Counted from the stretch's first letter, positions 36,496-46,311 are shown. The stretch: 64,000 nucleotides of DNA from Marinomonas posidonica_A (GCF_043643765.1 NZ_JBHZSP010000013.1:1-64000); one strand, 5' to 3'. The notes: generated by a model not told the origin, from the letters alone. A program made the numbers and translations.

Positions 36496-36532
36496 AAAAA
36501 AACCCCGAAGCGTTCCGGGGTTTTCTTTTTCT
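36496..36532 (-). terminator. Intrinsic terminator between lpxA and lpxB
   Basis: CCCCG-AAGCGTTC-CGGGG, with seven A bases on the left (36496-36502) and a T-rich tract on the right, lies between the lpxA stop and the lpxB start. On the minus strand the stem is followed by TTTTTTT, a complete rho-independent signal. Its end lies only 20 bases before the lpxB start codon. Confidence 0.85.
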
Positions 36533-36540
36533 TGGGGAAG

Positions 36541-37317
36541 TTATCGAATTATCCCGCGCTCAGACGCTCGAATCGATATGACAAACTTTGCCACCTCAGG
36601 AATGGAATAGTCTGAACTCTGTTCCAATTCACTTAGTACAGACTCCAGTGTTAACCCTTTCAAGTAAACACTTTTATACGCATTTTTCAGTGCTCGTATA
36701 ACCTCTTTCGGAGTGCCTCGCCGACGCATCCCTTCGAAGTTCATACCATGTGCTTTGGCTGGATTACCGGATACCATGATAAACCTTGGTACGTCTTTTG
36801 AGACCATGGACCCCATGCCACACATACTATAAGAATTCACCTGGCAAAACTGATGAATCCCTGTATAGCCACCCAAAATGACATTATCACCTAACGTCAC
36901 ATGCCCAGCTAAAGCGGCATAGTTCGCCATAATATTATTATCACCCACAACACAATCGTGACCGATATGCGTACTGGCCATAAACAAATTACCGCTGCCT
37001 ATGATAGTAATACCTTGATCTTGCACGGTACCGCGATGAATAGTGGCATTCTCTCGGATAACATTACTGTCACCAATCACCAAACGCGTTGGCTCACCCT
37101 TGTACTTTTTGTCTTGGTTTGCTTCTCCAACGGAAGCAAACTGATAGATTTCATTATTCTCACCAATCTCAGTATGACCATTAATCACCACATGAGATTT
37201 AATAACACTACCAGCTCCAATTTTAACATTCGGTCCGATCACAGAAAACGGCCCAACTTCAACACTTGGGTCAAGTTCAGCACTCGGATCGACTAAAGCA
37301 GTTGGATGTATCGCCAC
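36541..37317 (-). CDS. lpxA: UDP-N-acetylglucosamine acyltransferase
   Basis: LpxA adds the first 3-hydroxyacyl chain in lipid A synthesis. The 258-residue protein has a left-handed beta-helix of hexapeptide repeats (IHPTALVDPSAELDPSVEVG onwards), the catalytic His segment MASTHIGHDCVVGDNN and a C-terminal helical domain starting at FEGMRRRGTPKEVIRALKNA. The start is GTG overlapping the fabZ stop (TAGTG). Gene order lpxD-fabZ-lpxA-lpxB is the standard one; length matches E. coli LpxA (262). Confidence 0.97.
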   Translation of the reverse strand: MAIHPTALVDPSAELDPSVEVGPFSVIGPNVKIGAGSVIKSHVVINGHTEIGENNEIYQFASVGEANQDKKYKGEPTRLVIGDSNVIRENATIHRGTVQDQGITIIGSGNLFMASTHIGHDCVVGDNNIMANYAALAGHVTLGDNVILGGYTGIHQFCQVNSYSMCGMGSMVSKDVPRFIMVSGNPAKAHGMNFEGMRRRGTPKEVIRALKNAYKSVYLKGLTLESVLSELEQSSDYSIPEVAKFVISIRASERGIIR

Positions 37318-37754
37318 TATAACTTCCTATCAGCACACATGATGGTTGCAGAACAAGCAAGCTGGCCATCTACCGTTGCTTTACACTCAAACTTCCAGAT
37401 ACCACGCTTTTCCGCGATGATCTTTGCTTCTAACTGTAGACGGTCACCTGGTACAACAGGACGTTTAAATCTAGCATTATCTGACCCAACAAAATAATAA
37501 ATAGAGCCATCCTCAGGTGTCTTATCCATTGTTTTAAAACCAAGAACACCGGCTGCTTGCGCCATCGCTTCAATAATCAAGACACCAGGCATCACTGGGT
37601 GATCGGGAAAATGACCATTAAAGAATGGTTCGTTCACTGTTACATTTTTATACGCTACGATGGAATCGTTCAGATTTAACTCAACAACACGATCAACTAG
37701 TAAAAACGGATACCTATGAGGTAAATACTGACGAATTTCATTTACGTCCATCAT
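37317..37754 (-). CDS. fabZ: 3-hydroxyacyl-[acyl-carrier-protein] dehydratase
   Basis: FabZ dehydrates 3-hydroxyacyl-ACP in fatty acid elongation and competes with LpxA for 3-hydroxymyristoyl-ACP. The 145-residue hotdog protein has YLPHRYPFLLVDRVVE with the catalytic His, NEPFFNGHFPDHPVMPGVLI and the Glu of EAMAQAAGVLG. It overlaps lpxD and lpxA by one base each, showing tight coupling. Length matches the family. Confidence 0.97.
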   Translation of the reverse strand: MMDVNEIRQYLPHRYPFLLVDRVVELNLNDSIVAYKNVTVNEPFFNGHFPDHPVMPGVLIIEAMAQAAGVLGFKTMDKTPEDGSIYYFVGSDNARFKRPVVPGDRLQLEAKIIAEKRGIWKFECKATVDGQLACSATIMCADRKL

Positions 37755-38791
37755 TAAACATCAACCTTTTCTGAAAGCTTATTAATTTTCTGTTCCAGTG
37801 TTGTAATTTGCTTCGCCATATTATCAATTCGTCTAAAACGTGCGACAGAACGACGCCACTTAGGCGTTGGTTCTAAACCCATTCCGGAGGAATAAGAGCC
37901 CGCTTCTGGAATCGATTTACTGACCATACTCATCGCTGTAATATGAACATGATCTGTGATTGTGATATGACCCGCAATCCCTACGCAACCAGAAATTGTA
38001 CAAAAAGCACCTATCCTTGCGCTTCCTGCTATCGCTGCACAAGCAGCAATGGCGGTATTATCGCCAATTACGACGTTATGAGCAATTTGAACTTGATTAT
38101 CTATTTTAACGCCATGACCAATTTGCGTGTTTTCGATTGCACCGCGATCAATTGTAGTACTTGAACCTATCTCTACTCGATCGCCGATAACAACACCGCC
38201 AAGCTGATCTATTTTTTCCCATTCACCATTATTTGGAGCAAAACCAAAGCCGTCAGCTCCCACTATACAACCACTGTGGAAGATACAATCCGCCCCGACA
38301 GACACATCATGATAAAAAGTCACGTTGGGGTATAAACGTGTCGCCCGCCCTAACGAGCAGCCACGACTGACGACTGTATTCGCTCCAATCACACAATCAT
38401 CACCAATGATGACGCCGCAATCGATCACCGCGTTAGGGCCAATCACGACATTGTTACCCAGTTGAACATCGTCCGCCACAACCGCAGAAGGATGTACACT
38501 CAGCCAAGATTCTTTCAGTGGTACAAATAAGTGCGTCAGTTGTGCAAAAGCAAGATATGGATTAGCAACAATAATGGCATGATCAAGATCAACCGCAAGC
38601 TCTTCAGTTTTTACTAGGACAGCACCCGCCTTGGTCTGTGCAAGCTGGCTTTGATACTTAGGGTTCGCTAAAAAACTTAATGCGTTTTTTGTGCTTTTTT
38701 CCAACGTCCCTAATCGATCAATAACGAGGTTACTGTCGCCTTTAACGACGCCCCCGACTTTTTCAGCCAATTGCCCTAGCGTATAATTCAT
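37754..38791 (-). CDS. lpxD: UDP-3-O-acylglucosamine N-acyltransferase
   Basis: LpxD adds the second hydroxyacyl chain to the lipid A precursor. The 345 residues comprise an N-terminal uridine-binding domain (YTLGQLAEKVGGVVKGDSNL) and a hexapeptide-repeat helix with the catalytic His in VQIAHNVVIGDNTAIAACAA. A C-terminal helix contains KQITTLEQKINKLSEKV. Length matches E. coli LpxD (341). It follows skp by three bases and overlaps fabZ by one. Confidence 0.97.
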   Translation of the reverse strand: MNYTLGQLAEKVGGVVKGDSNLVIDRLGTLEKSTKNALSFLANPKYQSQLAQTKAGAVLVKTEELAVDLDHAIIVANPYLAFAQLTHLFVPLKESWLSVHPSAVVADDVQLGNNVVIGPNAVIDCGVIIGDDCVIGANTVVSRGCSLGRATRLYPNVTFYHDVSVGADCIFHSGCIVGADGFGFAPNNGEWEKIDQLGGVVIGDRVEIGSSTTIDRGAIENTQIGHGVKIDNQVQIAHNVVIGDNTAIAACAAIAGSARIGAFCTISGCVGIAGHITITDHVHITAMSMVSKSIPEAGSYSSGMGLEPTPKWRRSVARFRRIDNMAKQITTLEQKINKLSEKVDV

Positions 38792-38794
38792 AAA

Positions 38795-39289
38795 TTAATT
38801 GTCCTTATTAATGCGTTCCACCAATTCGTTGGTGATATCCGATTCACTATTAGCATATAAGCTTAGCTGTCTATTTAATACTAAGTCTAGTTTACGTTCA
38901 TCAATAATGGATTTTAGAGCGGCTTCACCTTTAGGAGTAAGGTCTTCAATCAGTTTTTGTTCTAATAATTTGGCTTGTTGCTGCATTTGTGCTGCCATTT
39001 GACGAATGCCATTTTGTCGCTTCACTAAATCACTGCGGCGTTTATTAAACTCTTCTGGCGCTAAGGTCAGTTCTTCTCGTTTGAGCTGTTCATCCGCCTC
39101 TTTTAACGCTGTCTGCTCTTGCTGTAAACGCGTTTCCATCTGCGCTACTTTTTGTTTTGGCTCTTTGGCCGCTTCTTGGCCAATATTACTTTGTAAAAGC
39201 GCAGCTCTAAAGTCGACCACGGCCATCTCTGTGGCGTGTGCATTGCTCATCAACATCAATGTACAAAGCGCCAATATCATTCTTTTCAT
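38795..39289 (-). CDS. skp: Periplasmic chaperone OmpH/Skp
   Basis: Skp holds unfolded outer-membrane proteins on their way to the Bam complex. The 164-residue protein has a cleavable signal peptide (KRMILALCTLMLMSNAHA) and a start of the mature part TEMAVVDFRAALLQSNIGQE typical of OmpH. Long charged coiled-coil helices (about 50-115) form the tentacles. It lies between bamA and lpxD, its usual neighbours. Length is near E. coli Skp (161). Confidence 0.94.
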   Translation of the reverse strand: MKRMILALCTLMLMSNAHATEMAVVDFRAALLQSNIGQEAAKEPKQKVAQMETRLQQEQTALKEADEQLKREELTLAPEEFNKRRSDLVKRQNGIRQMAAQMQQQAKLLEQKLIEDLTPKGEAALKSIIDERKLDLVLNRQLSLYANSESDITNELVERINKDN

Positions 39290-39322
39290 TACAAATCCTC
39301 TTATGCTTTTACTCAGATTAAC

Positions 39323-41635
39323 TTAAAAAGTTGTTCCCAACTGGAATTGGAAAACGTCGGTACTGTCACCGTCTTGCGCATTTAATGGTCTTGCAAAGTT
39401 AAACGACAGTGGGGCAATCGGTGTAATCCATGTCCAACTAATGCCTAGACTGAAACGAATTTCATCCAAATCTACCCCTTCATTACAATCGCTATTAGTA
39501 GACAAACAATTATCCGTAAAGACATTACCAGCATCTAAGAAAATCGACGTACGAACAGACTTATGATCCTCCACCATAGGAAGCGGAAAAATCAGTTCCG
39601 CGGTTCCGGTCATTAGAATATTACCACCTAATGCTGACGTACTAGCGTCTTCATCATCGTATGAGTTTTGCGGCCCTAATGAAGAAGCACCAAAACCACG
39701 TACGGAGTAGGCTCCACCTGCATAGTAGTTTTCAAAGAAAGGCAAGGAATCGCTGTCTCCATAACCTGCTCCGTAACCAAGACGACCTTTCAGACGGAAC
39801 AACCACAAATCCGAACCACTTAAATTCCAGTACTTCTGTGATGTCAGACCTACTTTTGCATATTGCTGATCACCCACAGGTAGAGCAACTTCTAACGTTG
39901 CTTTGGTAGAATAGCCATTGGTTGGCAATACCCCACCGATCAAGTCGTTGTCCGACCAAGTTAGACTAGCAATAACATCATCATAATTATCACCATAAGT
40001 GTCGACATAATTTTCGGTTTCATTAGATGGGTCGTAACCCAACTGAACCGTACTTTCTTTTACCGTCATACCAAAAGTTAAACGTTGCGTATCGGAAATT
40101 GGGTAACCATAACTAACCCCCACACCGATTTCGTCTAGATCATAATCCTCAACATCATCGTCAGCATGATCACTGGTTTGATAGAAAACCTGAAAACCAC
40201 GACTAACACCATCTACAGTAAAGTAAGGGTTATCATAGTTAATCGAGTAATCCTGAGTGGAATCAGTACGCGAAGCATTGAAGGATAACTTATTACCCGT
40301 TCCTAAAAAGTTGCGTTTAGAAATACCAAAACCCAGTACTGTACCGTCTTCTTGTGAATAACCAATGCTGGCTTGAATACTACCTGAGGCTTGCTCTTCT
40401 ACGACCACATCGATATCAACTTGATCTGTCGTACCAGCAACAGGACGAGTACGTAGATCCACACTACCAAAGAACCCCAAACGCTCAATACGACGCTTGG
40501 ATGATTGAATTTTAGAGTGTGTCGCCAATGCCCCCTCGAATTGCGTCATTTCACGGCGTAATACTTCATCCTGAGTTTCACTGTTACCGCTAAAGGTAAT
40601 ACGACGAACATAAACTTGAGGCCCTGGTGTAATTTGATAACTCAAACTCACCGTGTGATCATCTAATTTTTCAGGAATCACATTCACATTGGCAAACAAG
40701 TATCCATCATCGCCAAGTTCTGTTGAAATGCCTTCGATAATTTTCGTCACTTGGCTACGAGAAAAAAGATCACCTTTTTTCTGCGTTATTTGTTTCCAAA
40801 CTCTGTCTTCTGCAATCGGCAAGCTACCACTCAATGTCACGTCATTCAGATAATACGGCTGACCTTCGTCAACGTTTATCACAATGTAAACATCACGTTT
40901 ATCAGACGACAAACTAACTTGACTGGAGACCACTTGGAAATCTAAGTAACCATTATCAAGATAGAAGCTTTTTAAGGTATTAATATCACCTTGAATCTTA
41001 GCTTTAGCGTATTCATCGGCAGAGCTGAAGGGATTCCAATAACCGGTTTCGCGAGACTCAAAATCTTTCGTTAACGTTTCTTCGTCAAAACGGTTATTAC
41101 CAACAATATTAATGTGAACAATCTTCGCTGTATCACCTTCGTCAATATTAATCTTAATGCCTGTGCGGTTACGTGGCATATCTTCAACAGAAATATCAAC
41201 TTTGGCACTGTAACGACCCAAAGCATAATATTGTCGCTGTAATTCTTGTGCAATCTGATTCAGCGTTTCTGGCTTGTAAATTTCACCAATTTCTAACCCT
41301 GATAGTTTGAGGCCGCGCTCCAAATCTTCTGTTTTAACCAGTTCATTGCCTTCGATTGTGAGGTTGCCAATAGAAGGACGTTCAACAAGTTTAAAAACGA
41401 GCACATCGTTTTCTTCGTAGACATCAATGTCACTAAAAAATCCGGTATCAAATAACGCACTGATAGCCTGATAAACCTTCCCTGAGTCATAAGACTGATT
41501 TTCATTAAAACCGATCAAATCAAATGCTCTGGCTGATGGCATTTGAACTAAACCATCAATTCGGACATCCTCAACCGTTTTTGCAATACTTTGCACACTG
41601 ATTAAAGCCAACAATACAGCTAGAACGACTCTCAC
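39323..41635 (-). CDS. bamA: Outer membrane protein assembly factor BamA
   Basis: BamA is the Omp85 barrel that inserts outer-membrane proteins. The mature part has five POTRA domains (first TVEDVRIDGLVQMPSARAFD) and a C-terminal barrel with the conserved VRGFGASSLGP segment and a terminal Phe for recognition. I start it at GTG 41635, five bases after GAGAGG, giving 770 residues and a clean signal peptide (VRVVLAVLLALISVQSIAK). Longer readings start inside rseP without a signal. It lies ten bases after rseP. Confidence 0.97.
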   Translation of the reverse strand: MRVVLAVLLALISVQSIAKTVEDVRIDGLVQMPSARAFDLIGFNENQSYDSGKVYQAISALFDTGFFSDIDVYEENDVLVFKLVERPSIGNLTIEGNELVKTEDLERGLKLSGLEIGEIYKPETLNQIAQELQRQYYALGRYSAKVDISVEDMPRNRTGIKINIDEGDTAKIVHINIVGNNRFDEETLTKDFESRETGYWNPFSSADEYAKAKIQGDINTLKSFYLDNGYLDFQVVSSQVSLSSDKRDVYIVINVDEGQPYYLNDVTLSGSLPIAEDRVWKQITQKKGDLFSRSQVTKIIEGISTELGDDGYLFANVNVIPEKLDDHTVSLSYQITPGPQVYVRRITFSGNSETQDEVLRREMTQFEGALATHSKIQSSKRRIERLGFFGSVDLRTRPVAGTTDQVDIDVVVEEQASGSIQASIGYSQEDGTVLGFGISKRNFLGTGNKLSFNASRTDSTQDYSINYDNPYFTVDGVSRGFQVFYQTSDHADDDVEDYDLDEIGVGVSYGYPISDTQRLTFGMTVKESTVQLGYDPSNETENYVDTYGDNYDDVIASLTWSDNDLIGGVLPTNGYSTKATLEVALPVGDQQYAKVGLTSQKYWNLSGSDLWLFRLKGRLGYGAGYGDSDSLPFFENYYAGGAYSVRGFGASSLGPQNSYDDEDASTSALGGNILMTGTAELIFPLPMVEDHKSVRTSIFLDAGNVFTDNCLSTNSDCNEGVDLDEIRFSLGISWTWITPIAPLSFNFARPLNAQDGDSTDVFQFQLGTTF

Positions 41636-41645
41636 ATATACCTCT

Positions 41646-42995
41646 CTACAAGCGGGCAATATCATTAAAAATGGCAACGGCCATCAGAGCAAACAACAAA
41701 GAAGCCCCAATACGATACGCCACCCCCTGAACCTTCTCAGAAACGGGTTTACGACGAATGGCCTCAATACTAAAAAACAACAAATGCCCACCATCCAACA
41801 TAGGGATGGGTAACAAATTCAACACACCAAGACTCACACTTAAGTAAGCCATAAACTTCAAGAATGACTGCAGACCGGAATCAGCAGAAGCACTGGCTAC
41901 CTTCGCAATGGTGATCGGTCCGGATAAATTATCCAGTGAAATTAACCCTTGTAGCATTTTCCCAATGGAGGAGACCGTCAAAGAAACCATCTTTGCTGTT
42001 TGTTGAAAGCCATAACCTATGGCTTCAAACATACCGTAATGACGCTCTCGAATTAAACTCTCATCCCATTTGGGTGGTACTACGGCCAAGCCAGCATAAC
42101 CCATCACTTTACCATTGCGGTCCGCAGCCGCCGGCGTTAAAAAGAGGGTTTTACTTTGTCCTTGCCTTAATACTACTACTGTCAGACGTTTACTTGGGCT
42201 GGTTTGCACTTTCTTTACAACCTGCTGCCAGCTCGACATGGCCTCATCATTGATTGATTCGATGGTATCGCCAGCTTCAAAGCCACTAGCCTGTGCCGCA
42301 CCACCTTCAACCACCTGAGCAATAACAGGCACGACGGTCGGTTGCCATGGTAACAAACCAAAAGATTGAATGAGGTTATTCGGTTCCTCACCAACTAACC
42401 ATCGATTCAAACTAACCGGATCCTGCTGAATACTGCTTAACCCTTCAACACGATAGCGAACGATAATAGTTCTTGTTTGCCCAATCAAGCCCGCCAGCGT
42501 TAAATTCACCTCTTCCCAAGAAGAAACCGCTTCCCCAGCCACTTCAACCAGCTCATCGCCCTCTCGCATCTGTGTCTGAGAAGCCAAACTCCCTTCAGCA
42601 ATATGACCAACTTTTGGCGCCAAGCTCTGAATGCCCAGCAAAGCAACGAGACCATAAATCACCACCGCCAAAATAAAATTCGCCAGAGGCCCAGCCGCCA
42701 CAATAGCAATACGCTGCCAGACATTTTTCTGAGTAAAAGCTTGATGCTTAAGAGCTGCTGGTACATTGCCTTCACGCTCATCCAGCATGCGCACATAACC
42801 ACCAAGGGGAATCATCGCCAAAGTAAATTCAGTGCCGGTTTTCTTACTTACATAACGGTAAATAGGTTTGCCAAAACCCACCGAAAAACGCAGCACTTTC
42901 ACACCACAACGACGCGCCACATAATAATGACCAAACTCATGAAAGGTAATCAGTACACCTAAAGCAATAACAATCGAAAAAATGTTTTGCAGCAT
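41646..42995 (-). CDS. rseP: Site-2 zinc protease RseP
   Basis: RseP cuts the anti-sigma factor RseA in the membrane during the envelope stress response. The 449-residue protein has the HEFGH zinc motif in its first membrane segment (VLITFHEFGHYYVARRCGVK) and two periplasmic PDZ domains (about 110-310). The third metal ligand is in NLLPIPMLDGGHLLFF. Length equals E. coli RseP (450). The start overlaps the dxr stop by one base; order dxr-rseP-bamA is conserved. Confidence 0.97.
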   Translation of the reverse strand: MLQNIFSIVIALGVLITFHEFGHYYVARRCGVKVLRFSVGFGKPIYRYVSKKTGTEFTLAMIPLGGYVRMLDEREGNVPAALKHQAFTQKNVWQRIAIVAAGPLANFILAVVIYGLVALLGIQSLAPKVGHIAEGSLASQTQMREGDELVEVAGEAVSSWEEVNLTLAGLIGQTRTIIVRYRVEGLSSIQQDPVSLNRWLVGEEPNNLIQSFGLLPWQPTVVPVIAQVVEGGAAQASGFEAGDTIESINDEAMSSWQQVVKKVQTSPSKRLTVVVLRQGQSKTLFLTPAAADRNGKVMGYAGLAVVPPKWDESLIRERHYGMFEAIGYGFQQTAKMVSLTVSSIGKMLQGLISLDNLSGPITIAKVASASADSGLQSFLKFMAYLSVSLGVLNLLPIPMLDGGHLLFFSIEAIRRKPVSEKVQGVAYRIGASLLFALMAVAIFNDIARL

Positions 42996-44167
42996 TAAAA
43001 TGCCTCCTGAGCAATACAGGCTTCAGCGAGTTGGCGGGCATGAGCGTCCGCGGCAAAGACCACTTCAAGGTCATTCACAGGGATTACTTCTGCTTGATGC
43101 AATACGCTATGATTGACACGCGCTATGTCTAGGAAACCAATTCGTCCCTGCAGAAAGGCCGCTACCGCGATTTCATTCGCCGCGTTCAGTGTTGCCATTG
43201 CCGTTCCGCCCAAATACCAAGCATCGGCTGCTAGCTGTAGATTAGGGAAGCGCTGTCGGTCTGGTGATTCAAAATTTAACCGGGCAATTTCGGTAAGATT
43301 CAATACAGGGACATTGGTTTCAATTCGATTGGGCCAAGTCATGCCATAAGCAATGGGGATTTTCATGTCAGGGTTGCCCATTTGAGAAATGACCGACCCG
43401 TCGCGATACGACACCATAGAATGAATAATACTTTCAGGGTGAACCACCACATCAACATCCTCAGGGGTGACATCAAATAACCAACAGGCTTCGATGAGTT
43501 CCAACCCTTTGTTCATTAGCGACGCAGAATCAATGGAAATCTTTTGTCCCATCGACCAATTAGGATGTTTACAAGCTTGCGCAGGGGTGACGTTAGCCAT
43601 TTCATCTAATGACCAAGTGCGAAATGGACCACCAGATGCGGTTAAAATGATTTTATCTACGTCTTGCTTGTGCGCTCCAGTTGAACGCTGAGGCAAGCTT
43701 TGATAGATTGCATTGTGTTCACTGTCAATCGGCAACAAACACACATTGTGATTGGCCACTTCATCCATAAACAACTTGCCAGCTGTCACTAAGGACTCTT
43801 TGTTTGCCAATAGAATACGTTTGCCCGCGCGAATCCCAGATAAGGTTGGCTTTAAGCCAGCAAACCCCATAATCGCCGCCATTACTTGATCAACCGCGCT
43901 GTCCGCAGCAATGCTTTCTAAAGACGACTCTCCCCATTCAAAGGAAATATCAAGATCCGCACACAACACGGCTAACTCATCTCGAGCAGCCTGAGTACCC
44001 ATTACAACCCGCTGAGGCCGGAACTGGCGACAAATATCCGCCATTTTGGCCACGCTAGTATTGGCAGAAGCACTGACAAGAGAAAACTTATCTGGATGCT
44101 GAGCGATAATGTCCAGCGTACTTTGCCCAATTGAGCCCGTTGCGCCTAACAGACAAATACCTTGCAT
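42995..44167 (-). CDS. dxr: 1-deoxy-D-xylulose 5-phosphate reductoisomerase
   Basis: Dxr makes methylerythritol phosphate, the second step of the non-mevalonate isoprenoid route. The 390-residue protein starts with the NADPH site ICLLGATGSIGQSTLDII, has LLANKESLVTAGKLFM, and metal-binding residues in LLPIDSEHNAIYQSLP. Later motifs include TASGGPFR and VVVHPESIIHSMVSYRDGSV. Length is near E. coli Dxr (398). It is directly adjacent to cdsA and overlaps rseP by one base. Confidence 0.97.
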   Translation of the reverse strand: MQGICLLGATGSIGQSTLDIIAQHPDKFSLVSASANTSVAKMADICRQFRPQRVVMGTQAARDELAVLCADLDISFEWGESSLESIAADSAVDQVMAAIMGFAGLKPTLSGIRAGKRILLANKESLVTAGKLFMDEVANHNVCLLPIDSEHNAIYQSLPQRSTGAHKQDVDKIILTASGGPFRTWSLDEMANVTPAQACKHPNWSMGQKISIDSASLMNKGLELIEACWLFDVTPEDVDVVVHPESIIHSMVSYRDGSVISQMGNPDMKIPIAYGMTWPNRIETNVPVLNLTEIARLNFESPDRQRFPNLQLAADAWYLGGTAMATLNAANEIAVAAFLQGRIGFLDIARVNHSVLHQAEVIPVNDLEVVFAADAHARQLAEACIAQEAF

Positions 44168-44971
44168 CTAAAGCCATCCACTTAACAATAAAAACAAAAC
44201 ATATACTGGTGCTGCGGCTGTCAAACTATCGACACGATCCATCACACCACCGTGACCAGGAATCAAATGGCTAGAGTCTTTTAACGACTCATGGCGTTTG
44301 AACAAACTCTCCGTCAAGTCCCCCAGCACCGAGACTGCGGTGGTCAACAAAGCAACTAAGGCCAATAGAAGCCATTCAGGTGCGCTAAAACCTTGCCATT
44401 GGCAGAACAGAGCAACACCCAGTTGCGTTAGGATAATGCCACCAATCACCCCTTCCCACGATTTACCAGGGCTAACGAATCTGGCCAATTTACGCTTACC
44501 AAATGCACGACCGGCAAAATAAGCACCTGAGTCAGCGCCCCAAATCAGCCCCATCAGCAACAGTACCCAGACCACAAAATCAGTGGATTGTTTTAAAACC
44601 ACCAAGGCCGCCCAAGTCGACACCATCACCAATACCCCAAATACCAGCCGAGCATAAGTATGCTGCCAAACTAAAGGCGTTGGGTAGCGAATCACCCAAT
44701 ATAAAGCAAGACACCATAAAATAGGGCTAATGTACAAACTAAGGGTAAGTAACTGATAGACAGATGACGCATAACAAAGCAAAGCGACCAGAGCCGCAAA
44801 ACCAACACGACCCACTTGCCCTTTAACGCCAGATAAACGTGCCCACTCCCAAGCCGCCAGCACAACAATACCCGCCATAGAAACGGAGAAAGCGAACGCA
44901 TCTAAAAAAAAGACCGCATAGATAAACAAAAAAGCCATTACTATGGCACTGAGAACACGAGGAAGTAGCAT
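44168..44971 (-). CDS. cdsA: Phosphatidate cytidylyltransferase
   Basis: CdsA makes CDP-diacylglycerol, the precursor of phosphatidylethanolamine and phosphatidylglycerol. The 267-residue protein has about eight membrane segments and the family signature near the C terminus, SVLGDLTESLFKRHESLKDS followed by LIPGHGGVMDRVDSL with catalytic Asp residues. It lies two bases after uppS and next to dxr. Length is near E. coli CdsA (285). Confidence 0.96.
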   Translation of the reverse strand: MLLPRVLSAIVMAFLFIYAVFFLDAFAFSVSMAGIVVLAAWEWARLSGVKGQVGRVGFAALVALLCYASSVYQLLTLSLYISPILWCLALYWVIRYPTPLVWQHTYARLVFGVLVMVSTWAALVVLKQSTDFVVWVLLLMGLIWGADSGAYFAGRAFGKRKLARFVSPGKSWEGVIGGIILTQLGVALFCQWQGFSAPEWLLLALVALLTTAVSVLGDLTESLFKRHESLKDSSHLIPGHGGVMDRVDSLTAAAPVYVLFLLLSGWL

Positions 44972-44973
44972 GA

Positions 44974-45705
44974 TTATCGCCCACCATAGCGACGCTGACG
45001 ATTTTGATAAATACCAATGGCTTCATCAAAATCAGATTGATCAAAGTCCGGCCATAAAACCGGTAAAAAGACAAACTCTGAGTACGCTGATTGCCACAAC
45101 ATAAAGTTACTAATACGCTCTTCGCCAGACGTTCGGATTAACAAATCCGGTTCAGGCAAATCTGCCAACTGAATTCGTGACGCCAATTTTTCCGCTGTAA
45201 TATCTTCAGGAGATAACTGACCTGATGCCACTTCTTCGGCTAACAATTTGGCCGCTTGCGCGATGTCCCAACGACCACCATAGTTCGCGGCGATGACTAG
45301 CGTCATCTGATCATTATCTTTAGTAGCGTGTTCAGTGGCGCGAATTTGCGCCTGTAAACTGTCACTAAAGCCTGATACGTCCCCCATTACTCGCAGTCGA
45401 ATTTTATGAGCCTTGAGACGTTTTAGTTCTTTTTTCAGGGAGCGCATAAAGAGCCCCATCAAACCATCCACTTCCACCTGTGGGCGCTTCCAGTTTTCAC
45501 TGGAAAATGCGAACAAGGTCAACACCTTTACCCCAGATCGAGCAGCCGCTTCAACCGTACGACGTACTGCTGCCGCACCTGCCGTATGACCAGCAATGCT
45601 TGGGAGATGTTTTTTCTTCGCCCAGCGATTATTACCATCCATGATAATGGCAATATGAGCCGGGCCGACTGCAGACTCAGTGCTGCCGTCAACCAATTCA
45701 GACAT
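44974..45705 (-). CDS. uppS: Undecaprenyl diphosphate synthase
   Basis: UppS makes the C55 lipid carrier for wall and O-antigen synthesis. The 243-residue cis-prenyltransferase contains IAIIMDGNNRWAKKKHLP with the catalytic Asp, LTLFAFSSENWKRPQVEV and the C-terminal PDLLIRTSGEERISNFMLWQ. Length is near E. coli UppS (253). It heads uppS-cdsA-dxr-rseP-bamA-skp-lpxD-fabZ-lpxA, after a terminator that ends frr. Confidence 0.97.
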   Translation of the reverse strand: MSELVDGSTESAVGPAHIAIIMDGNNRWAKKKHLPSIAGHTAGAAAVRRTVEAAARSGVKVLTLFAFSSENWKRPQVEVDGLMGLFMRSLKKELKRLKAHKIRLRVMGDVSGFSDSLQAQIRATEHATKDNDQMTLVIAANYGGRWDIAQAAKLLAEEVASGQLSPEDITAEKLASRIQLADLPEPDLLIRTSGEERISNFMLWQSAYSEFVFLPVLWPDFDQSDFDEAIGIYQNRQRRYGGR

Positions 45706-45722
45706 ACATATATCCTAGCCAA

Positions 45723-45747
45723 TAAAAAAAGCGAGCTAAGCTCGCTT
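45723..45747 (-). terminator. Terminator after frr
   Basis: On the minus strand the stem AAGCGAGC-TTA-GCTCGCTT is followed by a run of T bases, a strong intrinsic terminator. It separates pyrH-frr from uppS. Confidence 0.92.
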
Positions 45748-45753
45748 CTCTCA

Positions 45754-46311
45754 TTAAATTTCCATCAAGTCTTTTTCTTTCGCCGCAAGGCGTTCTTCTA
45801 CCTGAGCGACAAACTTATCTGTTAGCTTCTGAACTTGATCTTGGCCACGACGATCTTCGTCTTCAGAGATTTCTTTCTCTTTCACCAAATCTTTCAGATT
45901 CGCGTTTGCATCACGACGAATATTACGGATGGCGATACGACCATTTTCCGCTTCGGACTTGGCTTGTTTGAAATAATTTTTACGGGTTTCTTCCGTCAAA
46001 GCCGGCATTGGAATACGAATAAGACTTCCGTTTGTTGCCGGATTCAAGCCAAGATCTGATTTCATGATGGCTTTTTCGATCTCTGGAACAAGGTTACTTT
46101 CCCAAGGAGAAACACCTAAGGTACGAGCATCCTCAACCGTAATATTGGCCACTTGACTTAAAGGAGTATCAGAACCGTAATAGTTCACTTTGATCGAATC
46201 TAACAAGCTTGGGTGAGCACGCCCGGTACGGATTTTTTTAAACGCGGATTCAACAGAAGATACCGCTTTACTCATACGTTCTTCTGCGTCTTTTAAAATT
46301 TCGTTAATCAT
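45754..46311 (-). CDS. frr: Ribosome recycling factor
   Basis: Frr with EF-G splits ribosomes after termination. I start at ATG 46311, shortly after GAGGA, giving 185 residues (E. coli 185); an upstream start overlapping pyrH lacks support. The protein begins MINEILKDAEERMSKAVSSV and shows the family motifs RTGRAHPSLLDSIKVNYYGS, LRIPMPALTEE-type segment IRIPMPALTEETRKNYFKQ and a C-terminal helix bundle. It follows pyrH by seven bases. Confidence 0.98.
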   Translation of the reverse strand: MINEILKDAEERMSKAVSSVESAFKKIRTGRAHPSLLDSIKVNYYGSDTPLSQVANITVEDARTLGVSPWESNLVPEIEKAIMKSDLGLNPATNGSLIRIPMPALTEETRKNYFKQAKSEAENGRIAIRNIRRDANANLKDLVKEKEISEDEDRRGQDQVQKLTDKFVAQVEERLAAKEKDLMEI

